This document shows, one piece after another, positions 8,523 through 17,164 of a DNA stretch of 52,355 bases (its first letter is position 1; each line of letters begins with the position of its first letter). Both the position numbers and the translations under genes were made by a program. The notes under the pieces are model-generated. The model saw only the letters and a program-made list of their open reading frames with translations. It was not told the origin of the DNA and ran no database searches. The stretch is taken from assembly GCA_937910875.1 (NCBI GenBank), contig CALENA010000010.1, positions 1 through 52,355 on the forward strand, given 5' to 3'. Origin of the DNA: an uncultured Desulfobulbaceae bacterium. GTDB taxonomy: Bacteria > Desulfobacterota > Desulfobulbia > Desulfobulbales > Desulfocapsaceae.

Positions 8523-9292
8523 TGAGTTTTTCACGGCGAAAATTTCTGGTCACATCGCTGAAAGGGGCCATTGGCGCTGCCTTGCCGATCTCTGCCTTCA
8601 GACTCCTGAGCCCTGCTGAGGCTCGCGCCGTGGTTGGAGATGCCTCCAGGCGTTGGGTGTTTCTGGTCGATACCACGAAATGTGTGGGTTGTGGCCTCTG
8701 TGTAAAGGCCTGTAAAAAGGAAAATGAGGTCCCGTATGATGCGCCGGTGACCCGGACCTGGGTCGAGCGGTATGTGGTGACCCGGGATGGTCAGACTCAC
8801 ATCGATTCGCCCAATGGCGCCCGGGATGGTTTTACGGATCCCAGAATCGATGATCAGGAGATTCCGGCCGAGGAGATCACCAAGGCCTTTTTCGTGCCCA
8901 AACTCTGCAACCAGTGTGAAAATCCGGCCTGCGTCCAGGTCTGCCCGGTGGGGGCCACCTTCCAGACCAGAGATGGCGTGGTGCTTGTCGACCGAAACTG
9001 GTGTATCGGCTGCGGGTACTGCATCATGGCCTGTCCCTATGGTGTCCGCTTTTTCCACCCCGTCTATAAGGTGGCTGAAAAATGTACCTTCTGCTATCAC
9101 CGGATCAGCAAGGGACTGGAGAGCGCCTGTGTCCAGGCCTGTCCCTTTGAGGCCAGACGAATGGGTGATCTCAGGAATATGGAGGACCCCGTGACTCAGA
9201 TCATTATGAACGAGCGGATCGCCGTGTTGAAGGACGAATATGGTACAAAACCCCAAGTTTTCTACATCGGCCTTGATGCCCGAGTGAGGTAA
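8522..9292 (+). CDS. Tat-exported 4x[4Fe-4S] ferredoxin subunit
   Basis: A 256-aa DmsB/NrfC/HybA-type iron-sulfur protein. A twin-arginine signal (SRRKFLVTS) opens the chain, so it is folded before export to the periplasm. Four cysteine groups are visible: CVGCGLCVKAC from residue 54, CNQCENPACVQVC near 127, CIGCGYCIMAC near 160, and a CTFC...ACVQAC group near 183-203. It should carry electrons between the tetrahaem cytochrome and the NrfD-like membrane subunit. The gene overlaps the cytochrome gene by one base and sits three bases before the next start, so the three are translated as a unit. Sequence layout is close to DsrO, but unlike the DsrO in this window it keeps all four cysteine groups. 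Confidence 0.9.
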   Translation: MSFSRRKFLVTSLKGAIGAALPISAFRLLSPAEARAVVGDASRRWVFLVDTTKCVGCGLCVKACKKENEVPYDAPVTRTWVERYVVTRDGQTHIDSPNGARDGFTDPRIDDQEIPAEEITKAFFVPKLCNQCENPACVQVCPVGATFQTRDGVVLVDRNWCIGCGYCIMACPYGVRFFHPVYKVAEKCTFCYHRISKGLESACVQACPFEARRMGDLRNMEDPVTQIIMNERIAVLKDEYGTKPQVFYIGLDARVR

Positions 9293-9295
9293 ACA

Positions 9296-10543
9296 ATGAC
9301 CCCAGAAATGATCGTCCACGGTGCTGAATGGACCGCCAAGGAACTCTTTGTCTATCCAAATGAATTCATTTATTGGAGCATTCAGATCGTCATGTACCCG
9401 TATATGACCGGACTGGTTGCCGGTGCCTTTGTCCTTTCCTCCCTCTATCACGTCTTTGGTCAGCAGGATCTGAAGGATATGGCCCGGTTTTCCCTGGTCT
9501 TTTCTCTGGCCCTCCTGCCCGTGGCCATGATCCCGCTGCTCATGCATGTGCAGCAGCCGTTGCGGGGGATGTATGTGCTGTTTACGCCCCATTTCACCTC
9601 GGCGATTTCTGCCTTTGGTATTGTCTTTTCCACCTATGCCATGATTGTCCTGAGCGAAATCTGGTTTGTTTACCGGGTCTATTTTGTTGATCAGGTGCAG
9701 GTCCTGGCCCGGAAGACGGATCTGGGGTCACGGCTCAAGCGTCTCGTCTACCAGGTGCTGACCCTGGGTGCTTATGATATCAGTCAGGACGCCGTTGCCA
9801 CCGACAAGAAGGCCGTGAAGATCCTGGCTGCCATCGGAATTCCCGTGGCCTGTTTCCTGCACGGTTATGCCGGTTTTATCTTCGGCTCGGTCAAGGCAAA
9901 CGCCCTGTGGATGAGTCCGCTCATGCCGGTTATCTTCATCATGTCGGCCGTGGTCTCGGGTATTGCCCTCTGTATGTTGACCTATATCGTGATCATGGAG
10001 TTCAAGAAGTTTCAGGCGATCCTGGCCCGTGGGCGGGGCGATGAGTCCGTGCATCTCATTGTCGGGGCCGAGATCGACGTTATTTCCAAGACATCCCGCT
10101 ATCTGATCGGTTTTCTGGTGGCAGCTATTTCACTGGAGATGCTCGATCTTATCTTCCGTGGCTATACCGCCATGAAGTCCTGGGACATCCTCCGTTCGGT
10201 GATGTACGGCAAAGATTTCGTGAACATCTTTGTCCTCCAGTATGGACTTGGGAACCTGGTGCCCTTTATCCTCCTGCTCCTCCCGAAGTTGACCATCAAA
10301 CGGACGGCCCTTGCCCTTGTCCTGGTCCTTTTTGGTGTGTTTATGATGCGTTGGAACGTTGTGATCGGTGGTCAGGCCTTTTCTCTGACCTTCTCGGGTT
10401 TCATGCATTATCATCTGCCGATTATCCCGCACAACCTTGAAACCTATAAGGAGGGGCTGCTGGGAGCCCTCACCGTTGCGGCGCTGCCATTTATTTTTTT
10501 CTGGGTGATCAATAAATTTGTCCCTTCCCTGAAAGAGAACTGA
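9296..10543 (+). CDS. NrfD/PsrC-like quinone-interacting membrane subunit
   Basis: A 415-aa polytopic protein with about ten transmembrane helices, of the NrfD/PsrC family that exchanges electrons with (mena)quinone. Family-type features include the MHVQQPLRGMYVLF segment near residues 82-96, where many NrfD proteins have a conserved DLGxP region, and a C-terminal MRWNVVIGGQ motif typical of the longer, ten-helix members. The three-gene unit (tetrahaem cytochrome, FeS protein, NrfD) forms a complete quinone-periplasm module. There is no molybdopterin catalytic subunit next to it, so its role is electron transfer rather than a known terminal reductase. A strong terminator follows at 10561-10607. 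Confidence 0.9.
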   Translation: MTPEMIVHGAEWTAKELFVYPNEFIYWSIQIVMYPYMTGLVAGAFVLSSLYHVFGQQDLKDMARFSLVFSLALLPVAMIPLLMHVQQPLRGMYVLFTPHFTSAISAFGIVFSTYAMIVLSEIWFVYRVYFVDQVQVLARKTDLGSRLKRLVYQVLTLGAYDISQDAVATDKKAVKILAAIGIPVACFLHGYAGFIFGSVKANALWMSPLMPVIFIMSAVVSGIALCMLTYIVIMEFKKFQAILARGRGDESVHLIVGAEIDVISKTSRYLIGFLVAAISLEMLDLIFRGYTAMKSWDILRSVMYGKDFVNIFVLQYGLGNLVPFILLLLPKLTIKRTALALVLVLFGVFMMRWNVVIGGQAFSLTFSGFMHYHLPIIPHNLETYKEGLLGALTVAALPFIFFWVINKFVPSLKEN

Positions 10544-10560
10544 TCTTTTTCCCTTTTTGC

Positions 10561-10607
10561 AAGCCGGTCGGATCGTGTTGTGTTACAGAGATCCGACCGG
10601 CTTTTTT
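10561..10607 (+). terminator. Rho-independent terminator after the NrfD operon
   Basis: A perfect 14-bp stem, AAGCCGGTCGGATC (10561-10574) with GATCCGACCGGCTT (10590-10603), closes a 15-nt loop and runs into a T tract ending at 10607. Confidence 0.9.
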
Positions 10608-10811
10608 GCGTCATCAACTTTTGCATATCAGGATGGCGTCTGATCCTGAATCTGGTGAAATGGTTGCCGGAAAAAACTCTTTGCGAATTTGTTGAAATAG
10701 GGTATTTTATTCTGTTCTGAGTCGGGCGGCCTTGGGCTGTTTGTCTTGTTGTTTTATTTTCTGTATTGAATCCGGAATGTTAGTTGCCGGCTGCCAGTAG
10801 GTTTTCTGTTG

Positions 10812-10852
10812 AATAAGGAGTTGCCCTTTAGTTGTGGCTCCTTATTTTTTTT
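10812..10852 (+). terminator. Hairpin plus T-run in the fusA leader region
   Basis: AATAAGGAG (10812-10820) pairs with CTCCTTATT (10838-10846), followed by eight Ts. It could be a second terminator insulating fusA or an attenuator within the fusA leader, depending on where transcription starts. The rest of the 380-bp gap between the NrfD gene and fusA holds the upstream terminator and otherwise nothing I recognise; no clear promoter consensus is visible. Confidence 0.55.
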
Positions 10853-10925
10853 ATTTTGTCCTGGTCGATGTCGGGCCAGGGTCGGTTTGAAGCCGGCACC
10901 AAGAGACTGTTAGAGGACAGGAATC

Positions 10926-13010
10926 ATGAGTGTAGACTTGAGTAAGATGCGAAATATCGGGATTAGCGCCCATATCGATTCAGGAAAAACCACCCTGACC
11001 GAGCGGATCCTCTTTTATACCGACAGAATTCATGCCATCCATGATGTTCGTGGCAAGGACGGAGTCGGGGCCAAGATGGACTCCATGGAATTGGAGCGTG
11101 AGCGTGGTATTACCATCCAGTCCGCAGCGACCTATTGTAACTGGAAGGGCATCGATATTAATATCATTGATACTCCAGGTCATGTTGACTTCACGGTTGA
11201 GGTCGAACGGGCCCTGCGTGTTCTGGACGGTGCGGTCCTGGTTCTCTGCTCTGTGGGTGGCGTGCAGTCCCAGTCCATCACGGTTAACCGGCAGATGGAT
11301 CGTTACAACGTTCCCCGGATCGCCTTTATCAATAAATGTGATCGTACCGGTGCAAATCCTGCCCGTGTGACCGGTCAGCTGCGCGAGAAACTGGGGCTCA
11401 ATGCCCACATGATTCAGTTACCCATCGGTCTTGAAAATGATCTTTTGGGTGTGGTTGACCTGGTGACCATGAAGGCCATTTATTTTGATGGGGCCAATGG
11501 TGAAATCATGCGTCAAGAGGAAATTCCGGCCGGACTGCAGGCTGCCGCCGATGTCCTGCGTGAGGAGTTGCTGGAAGCGGTCTCAATGTTCTCCGACGAG
11601 TTGATGGAGGCCATGCTCGAGGAGCAGGCCATTGAACCATCACAGGTTGTCGAGGCGATCCGCAAGGGGACTCTGGCTCTTGGATTTGTTCCAGTGATGG
11701 TCGGTTCAGCCTATAAAAACAAGGCCGTGCAGCCGCTGCTTGATGCGGTTCAGGCCTATCTGCCCTGTCCCACCGATGTCGAGAATGTGGCCCTGGATCT
11801 TGACCATGATGAAGTTGAGTTCAAGGTGAGCAATGACAGGAATGATCCTCTGATCATGCTTGCCTTCAAGCTCGAAGATGGCCGTTATGGGCAGTTGACC
11901 TATGTCAGAACCTATCAGGGAAAGCTGAACAAGGGTGACTCCATTATCAACGTCCGCACCGGCAAGAAGGTCAAGGTCGGCCGTCTGGTGCGGATGCACT
12001 CGGATGAAATGGAAGAGATCGATGGATGCGGGGCCGGTGATATCGTTGCCCTGTTTGGTGTTGATTGTGCCTCGGGTGATACCTTTACGGATGGCACCAT
12101 GTCCTGTTCCATGAGTTCCATGCATATCCCGGCGCCGGTTATTTCTCTTTCTGTCATTCCGGTGGATAACAAGTCTCAGATTAATATGTCCAAGGCCTTG
12201 AATCGGTTCACCAAAGAGGATCCGACCTTTAAGACCTTTGTCGACCATGAGACCAATGAGACCATTATCTCCGGTATGGGTGAGCTTCATCTCGAGGTCT
12301 ATGTAGAGCGGATGAAACGGGAGTACAATGCCGTGGTCGAGGTTGGCGCGCCCCAGGTTGCCTACCGCGAGACGATCTCAATGCGGGCCGATTTCAATTA
12401 TACCCATAAGAAGCAGACCGGTGGTTCGGGTCAGTATGGTCGGGTGGCCGGTTTCATGGAGCCCCTGGAAGAGGGCGAGTATGAGTTTGTTGACCAGATC
12501 GTTGGTGGTTCAATCCCGCGCGAGTTTATTTCCTCCTGTGACAAGGGCTTTCAGAAGAGCATGGTGAAGGGTTCCCTTTGTGGTGCTCCGATTACCGGAG
12601 TTCGTTGCACCATCAGTGACGGTGCCTTCCATGCCGTTGACTCATCTGATATGGCCTTTCAGCAGGCCGCTCTCGGAGCGTTCCGGGAGGGGTATATGAA
12701 GGCAGGTCCCGTGATCATGGAGCCGATCATGAAGGTGGCGGTCGAAGGACCGACCGAGTTTCAGGGTGCGGCCATGGGCAGCATCAACCAGCGGCGCGGA
12801 ATCATCATCGGTACCACCGAGGAAGGTCAATATACCGTGGTTGAGGCCGAAGTGCCCCTCTCCGAGATGTTTGGTTATTCCACGACCCTGCGTTCCCTGA
12901 CTCAAGGCAAGGCCGAGTTTACCATGGAGTTTGCCACCTACAGACCGGTACCCAAGAGTGTCGGTGAAGAGCTGATTAAAAAGTTTCAGGACGAAAAGAA
13001 GAATTCCTGA
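10926..13010 (+). CDS. fusA: Elongation factor G, spdEFG1 (mitochondria-like) type
   Basis: A 694-aa, full-length EF-G that drives tRNA-mRNA translocation on the ribosome by GTP hydrolysis. G motifs are AHIDSGKTT (G1, Ser in place of the common Ala), DTPGH (G3) and NKCD (G4). The effector region [27 protein letters not shown], quoted here only by its key GKDGVG...SMELERERG parts, follows the pattern of mitochondrial EFG1 and spdEFG1 and differs from the usual EHHEGTATMDWMEQE type of fusA. Domains IV-V are complete, with [20 protein letters not shown] and a C-terminal YRPVPKSV. A ribosome site (AGGACAGGA) precedes the ATG. spdEFG1 genomes usually carry a second factor (spdEFG2) elsewhere. The gene is not next to rpsL/rpsG/tuf here, which is also unusual for a main fusA. 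Confidence 0.93.
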   Translation: MSVDLSKMRNIGISAHIDSGKTTLTERILFYTDRIHAIHDVRGKDGVGAKMDSMELERERGITIQSAATYCNWKGIDINIIDTPGHVDFTVEVERALRVLDGAVLVLCSVGGVQSQSITVNRQMDRYNVPRIAFINKCDRTGANPARVTGQLREKLGLNAHMIQLPIGLENDLLGVVDLVTMKAIYFDGANGEIMRQEEIPAGLQAAADVLREELLEAVSMFSDELMEAMLEEQAIEPSQVVEAIRKGTLALGFVPVMVGSAYKNKAVQPLLDAVQAYLPCPTDVENVALDLDHDEVEFKVSNDRNDPLIMLAFKLEDGRYGQLTYVRTYQGKLNKGDSIINVRTGKKVKVGRLVRMHSDEMEEIDGCGAGDIVALFGVDCASGDTFTDGTMSCSMSSMHIPAPVISLSVIPVDNKSQINMSKALNRFTKEDPTFKTFVDHETNETIISGMGELHLEVYVERMKREYNAVVEVGAPQVAYRETISMRADFNYTHKKQTGGSGQYGRVAGFMEPLEEGEYEFVDQIVGGSIPREFISSCDKGFQKSMVKGSLCGAPITGVRCTISDGAFHAVDSSDMAFQQAALGAFREGYMKAGPVIMEPIMKVAVEGPTEFQGAAMGSINQRRGIIIGTTEEGQYTVVEAEVPLSEMFGYSTTLRSLTQGKAEFTMEFATYRPVPKSVGEELIKKFQDEKKNS

Positions 13011-13132
13011 TCTTGCATCGGCGGCAAAAGACGAATAGACTAATTGTATTGTGGGGCAATTCCTGGCTGGTTATTGATCAGACAGGAGGCGTCGGCACAG
13101 ACAGATGAATAGAGAGAAAAAAGGTGACTGTC

Positions 13133-13840
13133 ATGCGAAAAGAAGACCTGGTCGTCAATAATCCGTTACGGGTCCTGGGCATGGGAATGAAGCCCAAGGA
13201 TGATCAACAGCGCATGGGCCTGATCATGGCTCGTGCCGGTCTGGGGAAGACCGCAATTCTGGTTCAGATTGCCCTGGATTCAATCCTGCGCGGGAACAGG
13301 GTTCTGCACGTCTCCATCGGCGAAGGGGTCGACAAGACTCGGGCCTGGTACGACGATATCCTCGACCTGATGGTCGCAGGCCAGAAGGTCGATGACCTGC
13401 AGGAAATGGTCGCAGAGATCATGGCCAAGCGGATGATCATGACCTTCAAGGAGAGCTCCTTTGGACCGGCCAAACTTGAAGAGCGGCTGCAGGATCTGAT
13501 CCAGCAGGATATCTTCCGCCCGGACTGCATGATCATTGACGGTTATGACTTTGCCACCACGAACCATGCTCAACTTGAGGAGTTCAAGTCGTTTATGGTC
13601 AGGCATGGTCTCAAGACCATCTGGTTTTCGGCGATCAGCCATCGTACCGACGAGCGGGTCAGTGCTGCTGGTGTTCCGGCGCCCTGTCATGAGCTTGATG
13701 ATCTGTTCGAGATGATCTTGATGGTCGTGGCCGAAAAGGATGCCATCAAACTCAATCTGCTCAAGTGCAGTTCAGGGGCCATTGCGCCGGGTACCTCGCT
13801 GCTTCTCGACCCCTCGACCATGTTGATCAAGAAGGGTTGA
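13133..13840 (+). CDS. RecA/KaiC-like P-loop ATPase of unknown function
   Basis: A 235-aa soluble protein with a Walker A loop ARAGLGKT (Lys near 39) and a hydrophobic strand ending in Asp, CMIIDGYDF, near 132 as Walker B. The overall RecA-fold spacing (Walker A, then ~95 residues, then Walker B, then a WFSAISH strand) fits KaiC/DnaB-like single-domain ATPases. ATG at 13133 has AAGGTGA five bases upstream; the GTG at 13124 lies within that ribosome site. It is 122 bp downstream of fusA on the same strand, with no terminator in between, so it may share the fusA transcript. Its own terminator follows at 13874. Its role is unknown; a regulatory ATPase is a guess from the fold only. Confidence 0.7.
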   Translation: MRKEDLVVNNPLRVLGMGMKPKDDQQRMGLIMARAGLGKTAILVQIALDSILRGNRVLHVSIGEGVDKTRAWYDDILDLMVAGQKVDDLQEMVAEIMAKRMIMTFKESSFGPAKLEERLQDLIQQDIFRPDCMIIDGYDFATTNHAQLEEFKSFMVRHGLKTIWFSAISHRTDERVSAAGVPAPCHELDDLFEMILMVVAEKDAIKLNLLKCSSGAIAPGTSLLLDPSTMLIKKG

Positions 13841-13873
13841 TTCTTCAGTCCCCGCATGGGGATGAGAATGATC

Positions 13874-13912
13874 AGGCGGATATTCCCGGTAGCGGGGTGT
13901 CCGCCTTTTTTT
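13874..13912 (+). terminator. Rho-independent terminator
   Basis: AGGCGGA (13874-13880) pairs with TCCGCCT (13900-13906), with a further CCC/GGG inside, followed by a run of seven Ts. It ends the fusA/P-loop ATPase unit. Confidence 0.8.
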
Positions 13913-14092
13913 ATGTGCGGGTACCATGAAAATTGAGGATTTGTGTCCAGGCTCAGGGTGGCCGAGAAATTTTACCGCAGCCATGGAGCGACTCCTCCGA
14001 GGATAAAAGTGTGAGCGGAACGCCGGGCTTGGATAAAAAGCCCATTTTTCAAGAGAGCCCAAGAGGCTTTGTGTGCTGATAAGGAGTATGGG

Positions 14093-14866
14093 ATGAGGAT
14101 CAGACCCTGTATAGACCTCCACAACGGTCAGGTCAAGCAGATCGTGGGTTCGACCTTGAGTGATGAAAATCCAGAGAGGTTGCAGACCAATTTTGTCGCT
14201 GAGCAGTCACCTGCCTGGTTTGCTGAACTTTACCGTGGGGATGACCTGCGCGGCGGTCACATCATCAAACTGGGTCCGAGCAACGAACAGGCCGCCCGCG
14301 AGGCTCTGGCAGCCTGGCCCGGCGGCATGCAGATTGGGGGTGGGGTCACTGCTGACAACGGGGCGGACTGGCTTGCGGCCGGGGCCTCGCATGTGATCGT
14401 GACCTCCCATGTCTTCCGCGATGGTCTGATCGATCGCACGCGCCTGGCCCGCCTGGTGCAGATGGTTGGGCGTACTCGTCTGGTCTTGGATTTGAGTTGC
14501 CGGAGGCGGGGAGATGAGTATGTGATTGTCACTGATCGCTGGCAGAAATTTACTTCTGTGGTGATTACCGAGGCAGTGCTGGCCGATCTGGCCGCCTCCT
14601 GTGATGAATTTCTGATCCATGCCGCCGATGTTGAGGGACAGTGCCGGGGCATTGAGCAGGATCTGGTGGAGAAATTGGCGAACTGGTCACCGATTGTGAC
14701 GACCTATGCCGGTGGCGTTCGTCATCTGGCTGATCTGGACCTGATTCGCACTCTGGGTCAGGGGCGGATTGATGCCACTGTGGGCAGCGCCCTGGACATT
14801 TTTGGTGGTCATACCATCACCTATGATGAGGCCGTGGCCTTTCATCGCAGGCAGGGTCATGGCTGA
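14093..14866 (+). CDS. hisA: HisA, eukaryotic (HIS6) type ProFAR isomerase
   Basis: A 257-aa (beta/alpha)8 isomerase converting ProFAR to PRFAR in histidine biosynthesis. The sequence follows the eukaryotic/HIS6 subfamily rather than ordinary bacterial HisA: FRPCIDLH-type start (RPCIDLHNGQVKQIVG), GGHIIKLGPSN, WPGGMQIGGGV, GASHVIVTSHVF and LVLDLSCRRR. The catalytic Asp near residue 7 (CIDLH) is present. The second catalytic Asp of the barrel falls in the LSCR region or VDHAAD-like segment (HAADVEGQ), and I did not place it with certainty. AAGGAG six bases upstream of ATG 14093 fixes the start. No other his genes flank it. The 3' end overlaps the next small gene by 8 bp. Bacterial members of this subfamily are uncommon, suggesting ancient transfer. 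Confidence 0.85.
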   Translation: MRIRPCIDLHNGQVKQIVGSTLSDENPERLQTNFVAEQSPAWFAELYRGDDLRGGHIIKLGPSNEQAAREALAAWPGGMQIGGGVTADNGADWLAAGASHVIVTSHVFRDGLIDRTRLARLVQMVGRTRLVLDLSCRRRGDEYVIVTDRWQKFTSVVITEAVLADLAASCDEFLIHAADVEGQCRGIEQDLVEKLANWSPIVTTYAGGVRHLADLDLIRTLGQGRIDATVGSALDIFGGHTITYDEAVAFHRRQGHG

Positions 14867-15086
14867 GTCGCCGCAAGTCAGTCGCGCAGGCCAGGCCCTG
14901 GATGGTAGTGACTCCGGCACCACACAGATTCAACCTGATCTGGTTGAACTCAAACTGCAGATCCCGCCTGACCTCTTCCGTGCCTATCAACGCTGTACCT
15001 GGATCATTGCCCATGAAACAGGTCGTCCGCCTCTGTCCGTGATGGAAGAGATGGTTCGGGACTTCCTGGTCAAACACGGCTGTTAG
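14859..15086 (+). CDS. Small hypothetical protein downstream of hisA
   Basis: A 75-aa protein whose ATG (14859) overlaps the hisA stop, indicating translational coupling. The N-terminal third is low complexity and probably disordered. The rest (LKLQIPPDLFRAYQRC...LSVMEEMVRDFLVKHGC) looks like two helices of a small ribbon-helix-helix-like or helical domain. No family is recognised with confidence. It could be a small DNA-binding or protein-binding accessory; its link with HisA is only positional. Confidence 0.6.
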   Translation: MAESPQVSRAGQALDGSDSGTTQIQPDLVELKLQIPPDLFRAYQRCTWIIAHETGRPPLSVMEEMVRDFLVKHGC

Positions 15087-15175
15087 ATCATGTGATCCGG
15101 GCCCGTCCTCTGGGGCTTTCCCTGGGGTTCTGGGCCTGCCTCGAAGTCATCTCCTCCCTGATTACTCCGGTCTTA

Positions 15176-15355
15176 TCACTCTTTCTTCTTTTCCCTGTCT
15201 TTCCTCTGCTCAAGCTCCGCAATCCGTTTTTCCAGTTCTTCGCTGAGGGCCACCCGTCCTTCCAGGACACAGCCGCGGCGGCCGGGGATGCATTCACCGT
15301 GCAGCCGTTTGCAGCTGTCGTTGGCGATATCGTAGTTTTTGCAGTGAAAAGTCAT
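15176..15355 (-). CDS. Small Cys-rich protein, 59 aa
   Basis: A reverse-strand frame from ATG at 15355 to TGA at 15176, shorter than common annotation cut-offs. The product starts MTFHCKNYDIANDSCKR, has five Cys in its first 30 residues (positions 5, 15, 22, 29 in motif-like spacing, C...C...CIPGRRGC), and ends in a charged helix rich in Glu and Lys. The Cys pattern suggests a small metal-binding or disulfide-bonded domain. I recall similar short Cys-rich proteins in Desulfobacterota, but cannot confirm homology here. It lies convergent to the hisA pair. Real coding is supported by the clean Cys pattern and amphipathic tail; function is unknown. Confidence 0.6.
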   Translation of the reverse strand: MTFHCKNYDIANDSCKRLHGECIPGRRGCVLEGRVALSEELEKRIAELEQRKDREKKKE

Positions 15356-15382
15356 GAGAGTGTGATTGTCTGGAGAGTTGTT

Positions 15383-15482
15383 TTATCCGAAAGTTCATCG
15401 GAGAGCATCGTTGGCCATGCCGGAGTGACGAACGTTCAGGGTTGGTTGTGGTTGGCCGTTTTGGTCCAGCCATGTTGGTTAA
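15383..15482 (-). repeat. ~100-bp dispersed repeat, family 2, copy A
   Basis: Runs from TTATCCGAAAGTTCATCGG to the GGTCCAGCCATG-GGTTAA end, in reverse orientation relative to copies at 18283 and 21965. It is intergenic, between the small Cys-rich gene and the diguanylate cyclase. Internal inverted repeats (GAACGTTC, and GGCC/CCAGCC near the end) suggest two stem-loops. It has no coding capacity. Confidence 0.75.
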
Positions 15483-15586
15483 ACAGGATGGTTCATGTTG
15501 GGGGTGGTGTCGCCTGCGACCACGAATTCAGTTTTGCAGATCAGGCCGGTGGTTCGGAAGAGATGATCGACAAGGAACTCCGGAGG

Positions 15587-17164
15587 TCAGGATGGGGGAG
15601 TAAAGATGTTGGCGCGGTTACGACCCCCTTTTTTGGCTTGATACATGGCAAAATCGGCCTGGCTGATCAGTTCGGTCGGGTCGTTGCTCTGGTCAGGGCT
15701 GAAGGTGATGCCGATGCTGACTCCGATCTGGCATGAGGCTTCATTGATCTGCAGGGGTTGGCTCAGGTTCTCAATAATTTTTTCGGCAACCAGGGAGGCC
15801 ACGGATGTGTGAGGGATGTGATTGAGGATAATTCCAAATTCATCTCCTCCCAGACGGGAGACTGTGTCTTCCTTGCGGACGATGGAGGTCAGACGGCTGG
15901 CCACCAGTTGCAGGAGTTGGTCGCCGGTCTGATGGCCGTAGGTGTCATTGACCTCTTTGAAGTGGTCGAGGTCCAGGAACAGGACCCCGATTTTCTGGTC
16001 GGGGACACGTTCCAGTTCTTTAAGCGATTGGGTGAGTCGTTCCCGAAACAGCAGACGATTGGCAATCCCGGTCAGGGGATCAAAGAAGGCCATGCGCTCA
16101 AGTTGTTCTTCACTTTCCTTATACAGGGAAATGTCTGAGAAGATGGCCACGTAATGGCTGAGCTGTTGCTGGGTGTCGTAGATGGCGCTGATGTGCAGTC
16201 GTTCAGGGTAGATTTCACCATTCTTGCGCCGGTTCCAGATCTCACCATCCCAGTGACCGTCGCGCTGCAAAGTGGTCCAGAGATCTTTGTAAAAGGCCTG
16301 GTCGTGGCGACCAGACTTGAGAAGGCTTGGTTTGTTGCCGATGGCCTCGGTGCGGTCGTAGCCGGTGATCTGGCTGAAGGCTGGATTGACCATTTCAATG
16401 ATATTGTCGGCCCCGGTGATCATGATTCCCTGCCGGGCATGTTGGATGACATTGACTCCCAGGCGCAGGCGTTTTTCGTTATCTTCCAGTTCTGTGCGGA
16501 TCTGGTCACGATGGCGGATAATGATGGCCGCCTGATAGAGGATGAACAGGCCGCTGATCAGGGCGAGAACAGCCGCAAGCTCAAGAATGGTCGTCTGGCT
16601 GTGGATGATCTGCTTCAGAGCCTGGTGTTTGGAGCTGATGTCATAGTACAGTTCAAAGGCCCCGAGAAAACGGTCATTGATCATGATTGGATGGTAGCTC
16701 TCCACCACGTCTTTTTCCACGGACCGACCCTCCAGGGTCTTGTCTTCCTTGCGGACCAGTTTGGTGTAAGGGTGTCCCTGGGCCACAATCTCGTGGAAAT
16801 AGGGGTGGGTGTTGAGTGTTCCCACATCCGCGGTCGCTGTCGAGAAGATAATGGTGCCTGCTCCATCGAAGACCTTGACCTTTTCCAGGCCAAAATCTTC
16901 AACCGTCTCGACCAACTCGATGTGGAAGTTTGGTGGAAGGAGGAGTTGGTTCTGGTCGTGGGAGATCAGTGTCCGGCTCAGGTGTTCAGACATGCGGGCG
17001 GCATCGGTCTCAGTAAACTCGATGAGTATCTTCTGGAACATCGGGTAGCTGTAGAAACGCTCAAACAGAAGAAAACTGATGGCGAGGATGATCCAGATAA
17101 AAAGAATATTGCGCAGAAAAGAGATTTGAAAGATGGTTTTGAAGATGGTGAAGAATTTTTTCAT
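15587..17164 (-). CDS. Membrane-bound diguanylate cyclase with PAS domain
   Basis: A 525-aa protein that should make cyclic di-GMP from two GTP. Helix at about residues 18-38, a periplasmic sensor region (about 40-190), second helix at about 193-215, a PAS domain (about 225-345) and a GGDEF domain (about 355-522). The active site RLGGDEFG is intact, with FLDLDHFKEVND upstream as in active cyclases. An RKED sequence lies five residues before GGDEF, matching the RxxD inhibitory I-site, so product feedback is likely. No EAL domain is present. Start ATG at 17164 fits the first helix, though the ribosome site is weak. It stands alone on the reverse strand. Confidence 0.92.
   Translation of the reverse strand: MKKFFTIFKTIFQISFLRNILFIWIILAISFLLFERFYSYPMFQKILIEFTETDAARMSEHLSRTLISHDQNQLLLPPNFHIELVETVEDFGLEKVKVFDGAGTIIFSTATADVGTLNTHPYFHEIVAQGHPYTKLVRKEDKTLEGRSVEKDVVESYHPIMINDRFLGAFELYYDISSKHQALKQIIHSQTTILELAAVLALISGLFILYQAAIIIRHRDQIRTELEDNEKRLRLGVNVIQHARQGIMITGADNIIEMVNPAFSQITGYDRTEAIGNKPSLLKSGRHDQAFYKDLWTTLQRDGHWDGEIWNRRKNGEIYPERLHISAIYDTQQQLSHYVAIFSDISLYKESEEQLERMAFFDPLTGIANRLLFRERLTQSLKELERVPDQKIGVLFLDLDHFKEVNDTYGHQTGDQLLQLVASRLTSIVRKEDTVSRLGGDEFGIILNHIPHTSVASLVAEKIIENLSQPLQINEASCQIGVSIGITFSPDQSNDPTELISQADFAMYQAKKGGRNRANIFTPPS

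Noticed and set aside
8531-9592. 353-aa reverse-strand frame across the FeS and NrfD genes
   Set aside because: His-rich antisense shadow of two well-supported genes.
15092-15736. 214-aa forward frame overlapping the small Cys-rich gene and the diguanylate cyclase end
   Set aside because: It covers a dispersed repeat and the antisense of two better-supported reverse-strand genes.
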